NCBI RefSeq assembly: GCF_000955955.1
Contig: NZ_JYJG01000271.1
Location: 1-35,220 of the forward strand
Reading direction: 5' to 3'
Length of the DNA: 35,220 bases
Source of the DNA: Lentzea aerocolonigenes
GTDB lineage: Bacteria; Actinomycetota; Actinomycetes; Mycobacteriales; Pseudonocardiaceae
Shown: piece after piece, positions 24,176 through 31,464 of the stretch
Layout: the number at the start of each line of letters is the position of its first letter
Numbering within the stretch: position 1 is the first letter of the stretch
Made by a program: the position numbers and the translations under genes
The notes under the pieces: generated by a model
Seen by the model: the letters and a program-made list of their open reading frames with translations, nothing else
Database searches by the model: none
Told to the model about the DNA's origin: nothing

Positions 24176-24532
24176 TCAGGCAGCCACGCAGGTGCCGAAC
24201 GCCTCGCCGATCGCACCCTTGGCGCCCAGCACGCACGGCGACTGCGGGGTGAGCGACTTGTCCGAGAGCTGCTGGGCGAACGCGATCGCGACGTTCATCA
24301 TCCGGGTCGGGCTGCCGCTGTCCACGGCCTCCTTCACCGCCTTGGCGCGGGTTTCCTCGGTTGTGCAGCTCAGGTCGGTGCCGAACTTGTCGACGCGCGG
24401 TAGCCACAGCGCCTTCGAGCCGGGCGGGCACGGGGCCACTAGCCAGTGTGTGCCGTCCGAGGCTTGGGCGAGTGGGGCGGAGAAGACGACAAAGCCCACC
24501 ATCAGAGCCAGAGCTGCCAGGAAACGTCCCAT
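24176..24532 (-). CDS. Small secreted protein, unknown
   Basis: 118 aa with a clear Sec signal peptide (MGRFLAALALMVGFVVFSAPLAQA, cleavage after AQA at about residue 24). The mature ~94 residues contain four cysteines (CPPG, LSCTTEE, SPCVLG, GTCVAA), suited to two disulphides. No family recognised. ATG 24532 follows TACGTT by 7 nt. Confidence 0.75.
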   Translation of the reverse strand: MGRFLAALALMVGFVVFSAPLAQASDGTHWLVAPCPPGSKALWLPRVDKFGTDLSCTTEETRAKAVKEAVDSGSPTRMMNVAIAFAQQLSDKSLTPQSPCVLGAKGAIGEAFGTCVAA

Positions 24533-24539
24533 GAGGCCG

Positions 24540-24545
24540 AACGTA
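24540..24545 (-). promoter_or_regulatory. -10 element, leaderless secreted-protein gene
   Basis: On the minus strand TACGTT ends 7 nt before the ATG at 24532. Confidence 0.4.
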
Positions 24546-24593
24546 ACCGCAGCACAGAGCCCCTACTGGGGGAACCGTGGTCACAAAAGGTGA

Positions 24594-25123
24594 CTACGCT
24601 CCGTCCAGCTTCACGCGCACGTCTGCCGCGTCCTGATGCGGCACGCCTTCCAGGATTTCCAACGCTCGGCGCCAGGACGAGCGCGCCAAAACACGATCAC
24701 CAAGCGCCGAGAGGCGTCGCCGAGGCCGTCGTGCAGCACCGCGATCGAATGGCGGTCGCCACCCTCCTCACGCAACGGCAGAGCTCGCTCGTACAAGGAG
24801 ACGGCCTCGGCGAACGAGCCCAGGCGGTAGTGGGCGTAGCCGAGGCTGTCCAGCACGATGGCGATGCCCTGGGTGTCGCCGAGCCGCTCCATCACCTCCA
24901 ACGCCGAAGAGCAGAACGGCACGGCCTCGGATGCGCGGTCCATGACGGCCAGCTTCTCGCCGAGGGCGTTCAGGGCGCGGGCTTCCGCGTATTCGTTGCC
25001 ACACAAGCGGTACAACGAGAGAGCACGCTCGTGCTGAAGAAGCGCGTCGGTGTCCTTGCCGCGCCGTGACAGCAGCCACGCCAGGTTCATCCGCGCGTGC
25101 CCCTCGGAGATCTCGTCACCCAA
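24594..25123 (-). pseudogene. TPR protein remnant, truncated and frameshifted
   Basis: The frame encodes tetratricopeptide repeats of the AfsR/SARP or NB-ARC regulator kind (ARMNLAWLLSRRG, ALNALGEKLAVMD, VLDSLGYAHYRLGSFAEAV, LHDGLGDASRRL). At about 24701-24706 the repeat pattern switches frame: a 1-nt loss turns the expected LGDRVLARSSWRRALEILEG into an unrelated tail; the restored frame ends VKLDGA-stop at 24594. The 5' part is also missing: the repeat series begins abruptly near 25120 with no start region or DNA-binding domain. Both defects indicate a pseudogene. Confidence 0.7.
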
Positions 25124-25335
25124 TGACGAGGCACTCCAGCCTCCAGAGCCGCGGTGTACGGCACGTCCAGAAGGCGCTCAAGGCGTACGTGGAATGCATG
25201 CGCGGCAACGGGTTCCGCGTGAGCAGCCCGGAGGGCATCTACGAGCTGGGCGAGCAGGCGGAGAAGGCGCACGACGAGTGCGTCAAGCCGTACGACACCG
25301 TCTACGACAAGGCGTATCTCAAGTACGGCCGCTAG
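25123..25335 (+). pseudogene. Fragment of a hypothetical gene (3' end)
   Basis: About 60 codons read coherently (ALKAYVECMRGNGFRV, GIYELGEQAEKAHDECVKPY, DTVYDKAYLKYGR-stop), resembling the C-terminus of small secreted or lipoprotein-like proteins with CMRxxG motifs. The N-terminal part is not convincing and meets the truncated TPR gene head to head near 25121-25160, as if a deletion fused two broken genes. ATG 25123 could still give a 70-aa product. Confidence 0.45.
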
Positions 25336-26048
25336 GCGAGGTAGAGCGCGGAGGGGAGGACGACCAGCGTGTCGTCCTCCCAGCGTGCCGTGCGGCCGAA
25401 GCAGATCGCGGTGATGGACTCGCCATCGGCGAAAGCGGCGGACGCCGAGGCTGTCACCCACGGCCGAGGCACGGAGAACCTGACTCCGGGAGCCGTCACG
25501 GTGATGTCGGTTTCCCGCAAGGTGATCCGGAACGAGGCCTTGATCTTCACGTAGCCCTGCACGGCCGGATCCAGGTGCGCCAGGGTCAAGTCCACCTGCG
25601 TGAGCTCGGAGTTCGCGGCGAGGTGCTGGAGCACGACGTCGAGCGCGCGAGCGGCGTTCGTCTCCGCCTCGAACGTCTCCCGCACGGTCTCTCCACGCGA
25701 ACGCTTGCCACCCGCCTCGACCAGCGAACCGCTCAGTCCCAGCGATCCCTCGCGGTGCGTGCCGCGCTCGACCTCGCGTATCCGAGCCTCAGCCGCGGCC
25801 TGCGGGGTCTGGCTGTACATCGTCATGATCGAGCTCTCGTCGAGCATCAGGAACGTGCGGATGCGTCCCTGTTCGAGGTCGGCCGGCGGTTGGTGGGTCG
25901 TGGCGGTGACGATCGCCAGCTTCGCGGCCTCGACCGCGGTGGCACTCCTGGTTTCCGCACGCCGAGCGGTCCGGCGCGACGACCACACGGCGGCGGCGAC
26001 GACCGCGAGCATGATCAGGACGACGAGCAGCAGGACTGGCGTGGCCAT
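25332..26048 (-). CDS. Membrane-anchored protein, unknown function
   Basis: 238 aa. One N-terminal transmembrane helix (residues 2-26: ATPVLLLVVLIMLAVVAAAV), a short basic stretch (SSRRTARRAETR), then a soluble mixed alpha/beta domain on the cytoplasmic side by the positive-inside rule. No family recognised. ATG 26048 with GGAGGG upstream; that site is part of a 24-bp palindrome. The stop codon shares the palindrome CTAG with the stop of the convergent fragment. Confidence 0.7.
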   Translation of the reverse strand: MATPVLLLVVLIMLAVVAAAVWSSRRTARRAETRSATAVEAAKLAIVTATTHQPPADLEQGRIRTFLMLDESSIMTMYSQTPQAAAEARIREVERGTHREGSLGLSGSLVEAGGKRSRGETVRETFEAETNAARALDVVLQHLAANSELTQVDLTLAHLDPAVQGYVKIKASFRITLRETDITVTAPGVRFSVPRPWVTASASAAFADGESITAICFGRTARWEDDTLVVLPSALYLA

Positions 26049-26056
26049 GGACAACC

Positions 26057-26080
26057 CTCCGCGTGACCGGTCACGCGGAG
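26057..26080. promoter_or_regulatory. 24-bp perfect palindrome over the ribosome-binding site
   Basis: Each 12-bp arm reads CTCCGCGTGACC; the arms meet without a spacer, and the core is TGACCGGTCA. It starts 9 nt before the ATG at 26048 and includes its GGAG site, and it lies 41 nt past the AHSA1 stop. It may be an operator, a hairpin that hides the ribosome site, or a terminator of the arsR operon; the lack of a spacer favours an operator. Confidence 0.6.
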
Positions 26081-26120
26081 CATCGCCCACCCGCCGGCAC
26101 TTATTACTCCGCCGAACGGG

Positions 26121-26600
26121 TCACAGCGACGCCAGCACCTCGCCCAGCCGCTCGTAGCTGCGCCCCGCCCCGTCCGACATCCCGGTCGCCAGCACCGCGT
26201 CCCGGGCCTCCTGCGACACCAGCCGCATGGTGGTGGTCATCGTCGTCCGCCCATCGACCTCGACGAACTCCACGGTCGTCACGGCAGGCGGGTTGTCCTC
26301 GAAGTGCTCGGTGTTCACCAGCCGCGAGAACGGCGTGACCTCTGTGTACTCGCCGTACATCTCGAAGGCCTGCGAACCGTCCGGCAAAGCCCACCCGTAG
26401 CGCCACTTGCCGCCCACGCGCAGATCGACCTCGCAGATCGGCATCTCCCAGCCGTCGGGGCCGAGCAGCCAGCGTCGCAGCAACGAAGGCTCGGTGAACG
26501 CCTTCCACACCAACGAAGCGGGCGCGTCGAACGTGCGGGACATCGCGATCTCGTTGTTGGACGGCAGGGTCACGGTGGTGCCGAACTTGACGGTGGTCAT
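26121..26600 (-). CDS. AHSA1/SRPBCC-domain protein
   Basis: 159 aa, START-like hydrophobic-pocket fold. Seen: ISMSRTFDAP-type entry (EIAMSRTFDAPASLVWKAF), WLLGPDGW, GGKWRYGW, and the closing TGMSDGAGRSYERLGEVL. Its ATG overlaps the arsR stop (ATGA). ArsR-AHSA1 pairs are widespread and the regulator usually controls its partner; the ligand is unknown. Confidence 0.9.
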   Translation of the reverse strand: MTTVKFGTTVTLPSNNEIAMSRTFDAPASLVWKAFTEPSLLRRWLLGPDGWEMPICEVDLRVGGKWRYGWALPDGSQAFEMYGEYTEVTPFSRLVNTEHFEDNPPAVTTVEFVEVDGRTTMTTTMRLVSQEARDAVLATGMSDGAGRSYERLGEVLASL

Positions 26601-26938
26601 TGCTCGTTCTCCTTCATCTCGGTCAAGAGTGCGTCCAGGCGCGTGTAGCTCGCATCCCAGAAGCGGCGGTAGTTCTCAGCCCACGCGGAGACCTCCCGGA
26701 GAGGCGTCGCGTCGAGCTGGCAGGGGCGCCACTGGGCCTCCCTGCCACGCGTGATCAGGCCTGCCTTCTCCAGCACGCGCAGGTGCTTGGAGATCGCCGG
26801 GCCGCTCATGTCGAACGGCTCGGAGAGCTCCTTCACCGTCGCGGGCCCCTCGGTGAGCCGCGCGAGGATCGCCCGGCGGGTCGGGTCCGCCAGTGCGGCG
26901 AAGGTGGCGCTCAGCTGGTCCATCTCATACCTGACCAC
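26597..26938 (-). CDS. ArsR-family regulator
   Basis: 113 aa winged helix: LADPTRRAILARLTEGPATVKELSEPFDMSGPAISKHLRVLEKAGLITRGREAQWRPCQL. There is no metal-binding CxC pair in helix 3, so it belongs to the non-metal ArsR group that pairs with AHSA1 proteins. GTG 26938 or ATG 26923 (MDQLSATFAAL, the usual family start, with AGG 8 nt upstream) may be the true start. Two GGTTA/TAACC repeats lie directly upstream. Confidence 0.9.
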   Translation of the reverse strand: MVRYEMDQLSATFAALADPTRRAILARLTEGPATVKELSEPFDMSGPAISKHLRVLEKAGLITRGREAQWRPCQLDATPLREVSAWAENYRRFWDASYTRLDALLTEMKENEQ

Positions 26939-26940
26939 TT

Positions 26941-26961
26941 GGTTATCTAACCGTGAGGTTA
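26941..26961. promoter_or_regulatory. ArsR operator
   Basis: GGTTA-tc-TAACC-gtga-GGTTA gives two overlapping inverted repeats immediately before the arsR start, as expected for autorepression. From here to 27198 the DNA is less GC-rich and carries no gene. Confidence 0.55.
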
Positions 26962-27198
26962 AGTACAGTCACGAGCGACCCGCCTGTCAAGCCCCAACTT
27001 CAAGATCAACTCACTGGATAGCGCTTTCCGATCCTGCACATTCAACGTCGAAATGACCCGGACGGACCTTTTTCTGGCAGGCATGGAATGGGAGTTGTGC
27101 TGAACAGAGCAACTTCAAATGCACCGCTGGACACCAGGTCAGAGGCATCGCTACGTTCGCGTTGCCGCAAGTTAACCTCGTTTAGTGGGGTATTTCGA

Positions 27199-28170
27199 AT
27201 GAGAGCGAAAAGAACTGTTTCGTTAGCGTTTGGATTCGTTCTGGCTGCTTCTGTCTTCGTGCCGACCGCGCAGGCGGCACCGAACGGCAGCTCAGCCAGC
27301 CTGGCCAGAACCTCCGACAACAAGATCCAGACGGCTGCCGCAGCCGAGGCTTACTGGACTCCGGAGCGCATGGCCGGCGCGATCCCGGCCGAAGGTCCTG
27401 CCACGGTCAAGGCGAAGTCCGCACCCCAGCCCTCGGGGCGTGCGGGCAGCATCGAGGGCGTTGCGCCCTCGGTGAAGGTCAAGACCGAGCAGGCCCAAGG
27501 CATCGGGACGATGCTCAACGAGTCGCAGACGGTCGGCAAGGTGTTCTTCACCAACCCGGCCAACGGCCTGAACTACGTGTGCTCGGCCGCGACTGTCAGC
27601 AGTGCCAAGAGAAAACTGGTCCAGACGGCGGGGCACTGCGTGCACGGCGGTGCCGGTGGCCAGTGGATGTCCAACTGGGTCTTCGTTCCCCGCTACCGCA
27701 ACGGCGCGCGGCCGTTCGGCACGTGGAGCGCGTACCAGCTCACCTCTCGCACGGCCTGGATCAACTCCAGCAACAGCGACGAGGACATGGGCATCGTGAT
27801 CATGCAGACCCTCGGCGGCAACTCGATCGCGAACGTCGTGGGTGGCAACGGTTTGCGCTGGAACTGGGGCTACTCGGTGGCGGTGACGATCCTCGGCTAC
27901 CCCGCGGGTCCTCCGTTCACCGGTGAGCTGCAGTACTTCTGCCAGGGCACGACCTGGAACGGCCACGCCCAGCAGGTCCGCGCCTGGTGCAACATGACCG
28001 GCGGATCGAGTGGTGGTCCGTGGTTGCAGGAGTACAACGACGCCAACGGGCTCGGCTACATCAACAGCGTGGTCAGCCACCGGCACAACGACCCGAGCCA
28101 GATGGACGGGCCGTACTTCGACAACGACATCAAGAGCCTCTACGACTTCGCGGAGTCCCTGTCCCCGTGA
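27199..28170 (+). CDS. Secreted trypsin-like serine protease
   Basis: 323 aa. Signal peptide MRAKRTVSLAFGFVLAASVF...AQA (cleavage near residue 26), a ~90-residue pro-region, then a chymotrypsin-fold catalytic domain. Catalytic triad: His in TAGHC, Asp in SDEDMGIVIM, Ser in TGGSSGGPW. Cysteine pairs near each (YVCSAAT/GHCVHG and FCQGTT/WCNMTG) would form the usual disulphides. It resembles actinomycete V8/trypsin-like peptidases of peptidase family S1. AGTGGGG precedes the ATG at 27199; the longer frame is rejected. A strong terminator follows. Confidence 0.9.
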   Translation: MRAKRTVSLAFGFVLAASVFVPTAQAAPNGSSASLARTSDNKIQTAAAAEAYWTPERMAGAIPAEGPATVKAKSAPQPSGRAGSIEGVAPSVKVKTEQAQGIGTMLNESQTVGKVFFTNPANGLNYVCSAATVSSAKRKLVQTAGHCVHGGAGGQWMSNWVFVPRYRNGARPFGTWSAYQLTSRTAWINSSNSDEDMGIVIMQTLGGNSIANVVGGNGLRWNWGYSVAVTILGYPAGPPFTGELQYFCQGTTWNGHAQQVRAWCNMTGGSSGGPWLQEYNDANGLGYINSVVSHRHNDPSQMDGPYFDNDIKSLYDFAESLSP

Positions 28171-28184
28171 CGTCGAATCCTGTT

Positions 28185-28213
28185 GGCCGGACACGGCGAT
28201 CCCGTGTCCGGCC
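28185..28213 (+). terminator. Terminator of the serine protease gene
   Basis: A perfect 12-bp stem (GGCCGGACACGG / CCGTGTCCGGCC) with a 5-nt loop, 14 nt past the protease stop. No T-run follows, which is common for actinobacterial hairpin terminators. Confidence 0.75.
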
Positions 28214-28235
28214 TTCGGGCAACCCAGGAGACCTC

Positions 28236-29018
28236 GTGTTCCGTCCTCTTCGCATGAGCTACCGAGTTCTCGTCGCCGCGATCGCCGTCGCCCTGCTCGC
28301 CACCGGGTGCGGTAACAGGTCCGCCGGGCAAGGGAGGAGTGACGTGCAGGGAAAAGTGTTCACGTCCACGTCCGTCACCGAACAGGGCAAGCCGCGTGCC
28401 ATGGTCGAGGGCACCAGGGTGGAGCTGAGATTCACCGACGACGGACGCCTGCTCGCCAATGCCGGCTGCAACCAGATGCAGGGCCCGGTCACGCTGGACG
28501 GCGGCAAGCTCCAGGTCAGCGACCTCGGCATGACCGCCATGGGCTGCCCGAACCCCGATCTGCACACCCAGGACCAGTGGCTGTCGAAGCTCCTCAGCGC
28601 GGGCCCGGCGTGGAAGCTCGACGGCGGCACGCTCGTGATCACCGGTTCTGGTGCGGAGATCGTGCTCACCGCGGAAGCGCCGGCGAAGCTCGAAGGCGGC
28701 ACCTGGAAGCTCGAAAGCCTCATCCAGGCCGATGCCGTGTCGTCGGTCCCCGGCCGCGTCCCGGCCACGCTGAAGTTCGAGAACGGCAAGGTGAGCGTGT
28801 TCACCGGGTGCAACGACGGCTCGGCTTCGTACAAAGTGGACGGTCAGACGATCACGTTCGAGTCGTTGGTGCACACCGACAAGGCGTGCGGCGCGGATGA
28901 GACGTCAGTCGAGAAGGCCGTGCTGGCGGCGTTGAGCGGCCAGGTCACCTACAAGATCGACCGCAGCTCGCTGACGCTGACGAACGCGAAGGGTGAGGGA
29001 GTGCAACTTAAGAGTTAG
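28236..29018 (+). CDS. Lipoprotein with two META (HslJ-like) domains
   Basis: 260 aa. N-terminus with a lipoprotein signal: hydrophobic stretch then lipobox LLATGC (Cys at about residue 25). Two tandem META domains follow, each marked by a NxGCN or TGCN core: ANAGCNQMQGPV...MGCPN in the first, FTGCNDGSASY...DKACGA in the second. META/HslJ proteins are envelope proteins of poorly defined role, linked to antibiotic (novobiocin) resistance in E. coli. GTG 28236 is chosen because CAGGAG lies 6 nt upstream. Confidence 0.85.
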   Translation: MFRPLRMSYRVLVAAIAVALLATGCGNRSAGQGRSDVQGKVFTSTSVTEQGKPRAMVEGTRVELRFTDDGRLLANAGCNQMQGPVTLDGGKLQVSDLGMTAMGCPNPDLHTQDQWLSKLLSAGPAWKLDGGTLVITGSGAEIVLTAEAPAKLEGGTWKLESLIQADAVSSVPGRVPATLKFENGKVSVFTGCNDGSASYKVDGQTITFESLVHTDKACGADETSVEKAVLAALSGQVTYKIDRSSLTLTNAKGEGVQLKS

Positions 29019-29105
29019 CTGTTGGGTTCCTGTCGTTTTCATGAGGTCGTTCAAAACTGTACTAGTTTTGGTTCGAAGTTGAACGACCAACAGCAGAACG
29101 ACAGG
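29018..29105. repeat. Cluster of crossing inverted repeats before doxX
   Basis: Four perfect inverted pairs in 88 bp: A GCTGTTGG/CCAACAGC (29018-29025, 29087-29094); B CCTGTCGTT/AACGACAGG (29029-29037, 29097-29105); C GGTCGTTCAA/TTGAACGACC (29045-29054, 29079-29088); D CAAAACT/AGTTTTG (29052-29058, 29064-29070). D and C are concentric; A and B cross each other. It fills most of the gap between the META gene and doxX. Confidence 0.7.
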
Positions 29106-29122
29106 ATCGGGGAACAGACACC

Positions 29123-29539
29123 ATGGTGAAGGACGTCGCCGCACTCATCGGGCGGATCGGCATCGGCATCGTGTTCGTCGCGCACGGCTGGCAGAAGTGG
29201 ACCGAGTACGGTCTCGCCGGCACCGGCGCGTCGTTCGAGAAGATGGGTGTGCCGCTGCCCTCGGTCTCGGCCGCGTTCGCCGTGACCGTCGAGCTCGCCG
29301 GTGGCCTCGCACTGATCGCCGGGGTGGCGCTGCCGATCGCCGGAGTGCTGCTCGCCGTCGACATGCTCGGCGCGTTCTTCCTGGTGCACATCTCGAACGG
29401 TCTGCTGGGCGAGGGTGGCGGAGAACTCGTCGTGGTGCTCGGTGCCGGCGCGCTCGCGCTCGGCTTCAACGGCGGTGCCTACGCGCTGGACCGCGTGCTG
29501 TTCAAGAACAACAAGGTGCTCAACCCAGCTGCAGCGTGA
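29123..29539 (+). CDS. DoxX-family membrane protein
   Basis: 138 aa with four hydrophobic segments (about 8-24, 50-70, 73-93, 100-120) and the DoxX pattern LIGRIGIGIVFVAHGWQKW...FEKMGVP...AGGLALIAGVALPIAG. DoxX proteins are integral membrane proteins, some linked to thiol or oxidative stress handling; the role here is open. GGGGAAC precedes the ATG. The 3' end overlaps the convergent TIGR03089 gene by 20 nt. Confidence 0.88.
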   Translation: MVKDVAALIGRIGIGIVFVAHGWQKWTEYGLAGTGASFEKMGVPLPSVSAAFAVTVELAGGLALIAGVALPIAGVLLAVDMLGAFFLVHISNGLLGEGGGELVVVLGAGALALGFNGGAYALDRVLFKNNKVLNPAAA

Positions 29540-30203
29540 CGTGCTCGCTCTCCCGGCGCGCGGCCAGCAGGCCCGCGTCGGGATTGCTCACCTGCACCAG
29601 CGAACCGCCTGCCGCGAGCACGGCCAGGAAGCCTTCCAGGACACCGGAAGGCACCTTCCACTCCAAAGTGGACAAGACGCGCGGTTCGGAACCCAGCTTC
29701 GCGCCCAGTTCGCGCGCCTCGGCCACCACTTCATCCACAGTGGACTCACCGAGTGCCGGAGTCGAGCCGGGAACCGCGGACCACGGCGTGAAGTCGTCGC
29801 CGTGCACGCGCACGTCGTCCAGGTAGTCGACCGGGGCACCCGCGCCCAACCCCATGGGGTGCAACGAAGCCACGGCCACGACGTCCGCGGCAGCCGTGCC
29901 ACCCGGCGGAACCACGGCCACGCGGGCATCGTCACCGGCGCCGACGACGCGGGCACCGCACCACCACGCGCCCAGCAGCAGACCGACGGTCTGCCAGTGT
30001 GCGGGCAGCAGCACCGCCACCGGATCGCCGGGCTCGATGTCGTGCTCGTCCCGCAGCCAGTTCGCCGTCTTGGCAGCCCAGTTCGCGATCGTCGCGCGGG
30101 ACAGCTCCACCCGCGAACCCGTCGCGTCGTCGTAGTGCGTGATCAGCGGACGACCGGAGTCGGCCTTCAGCAACGGCGTGAAGAGGATCTCGGTCACGCT
30201 CAC
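29520..30203 (-). CDS. TIGR03089-family protein (truncated AMP-binding fold)
   Basis: 227 aa. It resembles the N-terminal part of acyl-adenylate-forming enzymes (ATIANWAAKTANWL, IEPGDPVAVLLPAHWQTVGLLLGAWWCGA) but lacks the AMP-binding signature and the C-terminal lobe, as is normal for TIGR03089 proteins. It is therefore probably not a working ligase. From memory it is the neighbour of the LCP gene in mycobacteria (Rv3268 position). GTG start 9 nt after the LCP1 stop, so the two form an operon. Confidence 0.85.
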   Translation of the reverse strand: MSVTEILFTPLLKADSGRPLITHYDDATGSRVELSRATIANWAAKTANWLRDEHDIEPGDPVAVLLPAHWQTVGLLLGAWWCGARVVGAGDDARVAVVPPGGTAAADVVAVASLHPMGLGAGAPVDYLDDVRVHGDDFTPWSAVPGSTPALGESTVDEVVAEARELGAKLGSEPRVLSTLEWKVPSGVLEGFLAVLAAGGSLVQVSNPDAGLLAARRESEHVTLQLG

Positions 30204-30212
30204 GCGGCACTC

Positions 30213-31397
30213 CTAGTCGACGCAGGGCACATCCTGCTGGGCGACGGCGGTGTGCGCGCCGTCCAGCGAGAGAAGCTTGTCAGGACCGAACTTCGAGGCC
30301 GACGTGGGGGTGGAGGAGGGCGCGGGCTTCGGCGTCTCGCCGATCAGCTGCGCCACCCACGCCTTCACCGCGTCGCGGTCCACCGTGACCACGCTCTGGC
30401 CGCGCTCGTTGCGCGCGTCGATGTTCGTGACCGGGATCGTGGCGAACTCCATGTTGCCCGACGCGAGGCCCTGCGCCTGCGCGGCCAGCGTCGCCAGGTC
30501 GAGCTTCTGGTCCACCACCACGGACTTCGAGATGGCGTCCAGCAGCCCGTTCAGCCGTCCGGGGTCGGTGAACGTGCCCGCGGACAGCAGCTGCTTCATC
30601 GCCTGCGACATGAACACCTGCTGCCGCGCGATGCGACCCAGGTCACCGCCGGGCATGTTCCGCTGCCGCACGAACGACAGCGCGTCACCACCCGAGATCA
30701 CCTGCTCGCCCGCGCGGAAGTTCGCGCCCGAGTTCGGGTCCGACGTGCCGGCCTTCAGACACACCTTCACGCCGCCGATCACCTCGGTCAGCAGGTAGAA
30801 GCCGTAGAGGTTGATCTCGGCGTAGTGGTCGATCCGCATGCCGGTGAGGTCCTGCACGACCTGCACCAGCGCCTTGCGCCCGGCCTCGTCGGACTTGCGC
30901 TCGCGGTCCTGCTGATCCGAGACGCCCTCGGCCTGCAGCCGTTCGGCCGTGAGGTACTTCACCGCGCCGTACGCAGAGTTGATCTTGTCTTCGCGGAAAC
31001 CGGGGATCGGCACGTACGTGTCGCGGGGGATCGAGATGGCACTGGCCTTGCCGCCGTTGCGCGGGATGCGCATCACGATGATCGTGTCCGTGTTCACCGT
31101 GTCCGTGCTCTCGGTGCGCAGCTTGCGCAGCACGTCCGCGGGAAGTGGCCGGCCCTGTGCGTCCGTTCGGCTGTCGCTGCCCACCAGGAGGATGTCGAGC
31201 GCGCCGTCCTCTGCCGGTGGCGAGTTCGGGATGTCGTCCAGCACTTCGAGGATCTGCGTGGTGTTCGTGTTCTGCTGCACCAGCCGCAGCGCGGTCCAGA
31301 AATAGCCGGAGAACGCCAACGTTGTCACGGCGACGAGCGCGACGACCGTCCGGCCCATGACCAGGGCGGTCTTCTTCGCGCGGGTGGCAGCGCTCAA
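30213..31397 (-). CDS. LytR-CpsA-Psr (LCP) family glycopolymer ligase, copy 1
   Basis: 394 aa. One N-terminal membrane helix (about 15-38), then an extracellular LCP catalytic domain: DILLVGSDSRTD, NTDTIIVMRIP, SIPRDTYVPIPG, KINSAYG, ALSFVRQRNMPGGDLGRIARQQ with the conserved Arg residues that bind the lipid pyrophosphate. In actinobacteria LCP enzymes attach arabinogalactan or other glycopolymers from lipid carriers to peptidoglycan. TTG start with GGAGGA upstream. Lies 67 bp after its paralogue and 9 nt before the TIGR03089 gene. Confidence 0.92.
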   Translation of the reverse strand: MSAATRAKKTALVMGRTVVALVAVTTLAFSGYFWTALRLVQQNTNTTQILEVLDDIPNSPPAEDGALDILLVGSDSRTDAQGRPLPADVLRKLRTESTDTVNTDTIIVMRIPRNGGKASAISIPRDTYVPIPGFREDKINSAYGAVKYLTAERLQAEGVSDQQDRERKSDEAGRKALVQVVQDLTGMRIDHYAEINLYGFYLLTEVIGGVKVCLKAGTSDPNSGANFRAGEQVISGGDALSFVRQRNMPGGDLGRIARQQVFMSQAMKQLLSAGTFTDPGRLNGLLDAISKSVVVDQKLDLATLAAQAQGLASGNMEFATIPVTNIDARNERGQSVVTVDRDAVKAWVAQLIGETPKPAPSSTPTSASKFGPDKLLSLDGAHTAVAQQDVPCVD

Positions 31398-31431
31398 CGT
31401 CGGTCCTCCGTGTACTGGATTTTCCTGCTCA

Positions 31432-31457
31432 GCGTAACTATCGGAAGCTCGTTACGC
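31432..31457. promoter_or_regulatory. Dyad in the gap between the two LCP genes
   Basis: GCGTAAC and GTTACGC are perfect 7-bp arms with a 12-nt spacer. On the minus strand a TACGCT -10-like element overlaps it, so this may be an operator at an LCP1 promoter. Confidence 0.4.
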
Positions 31458-31464
31458 CTGGATT

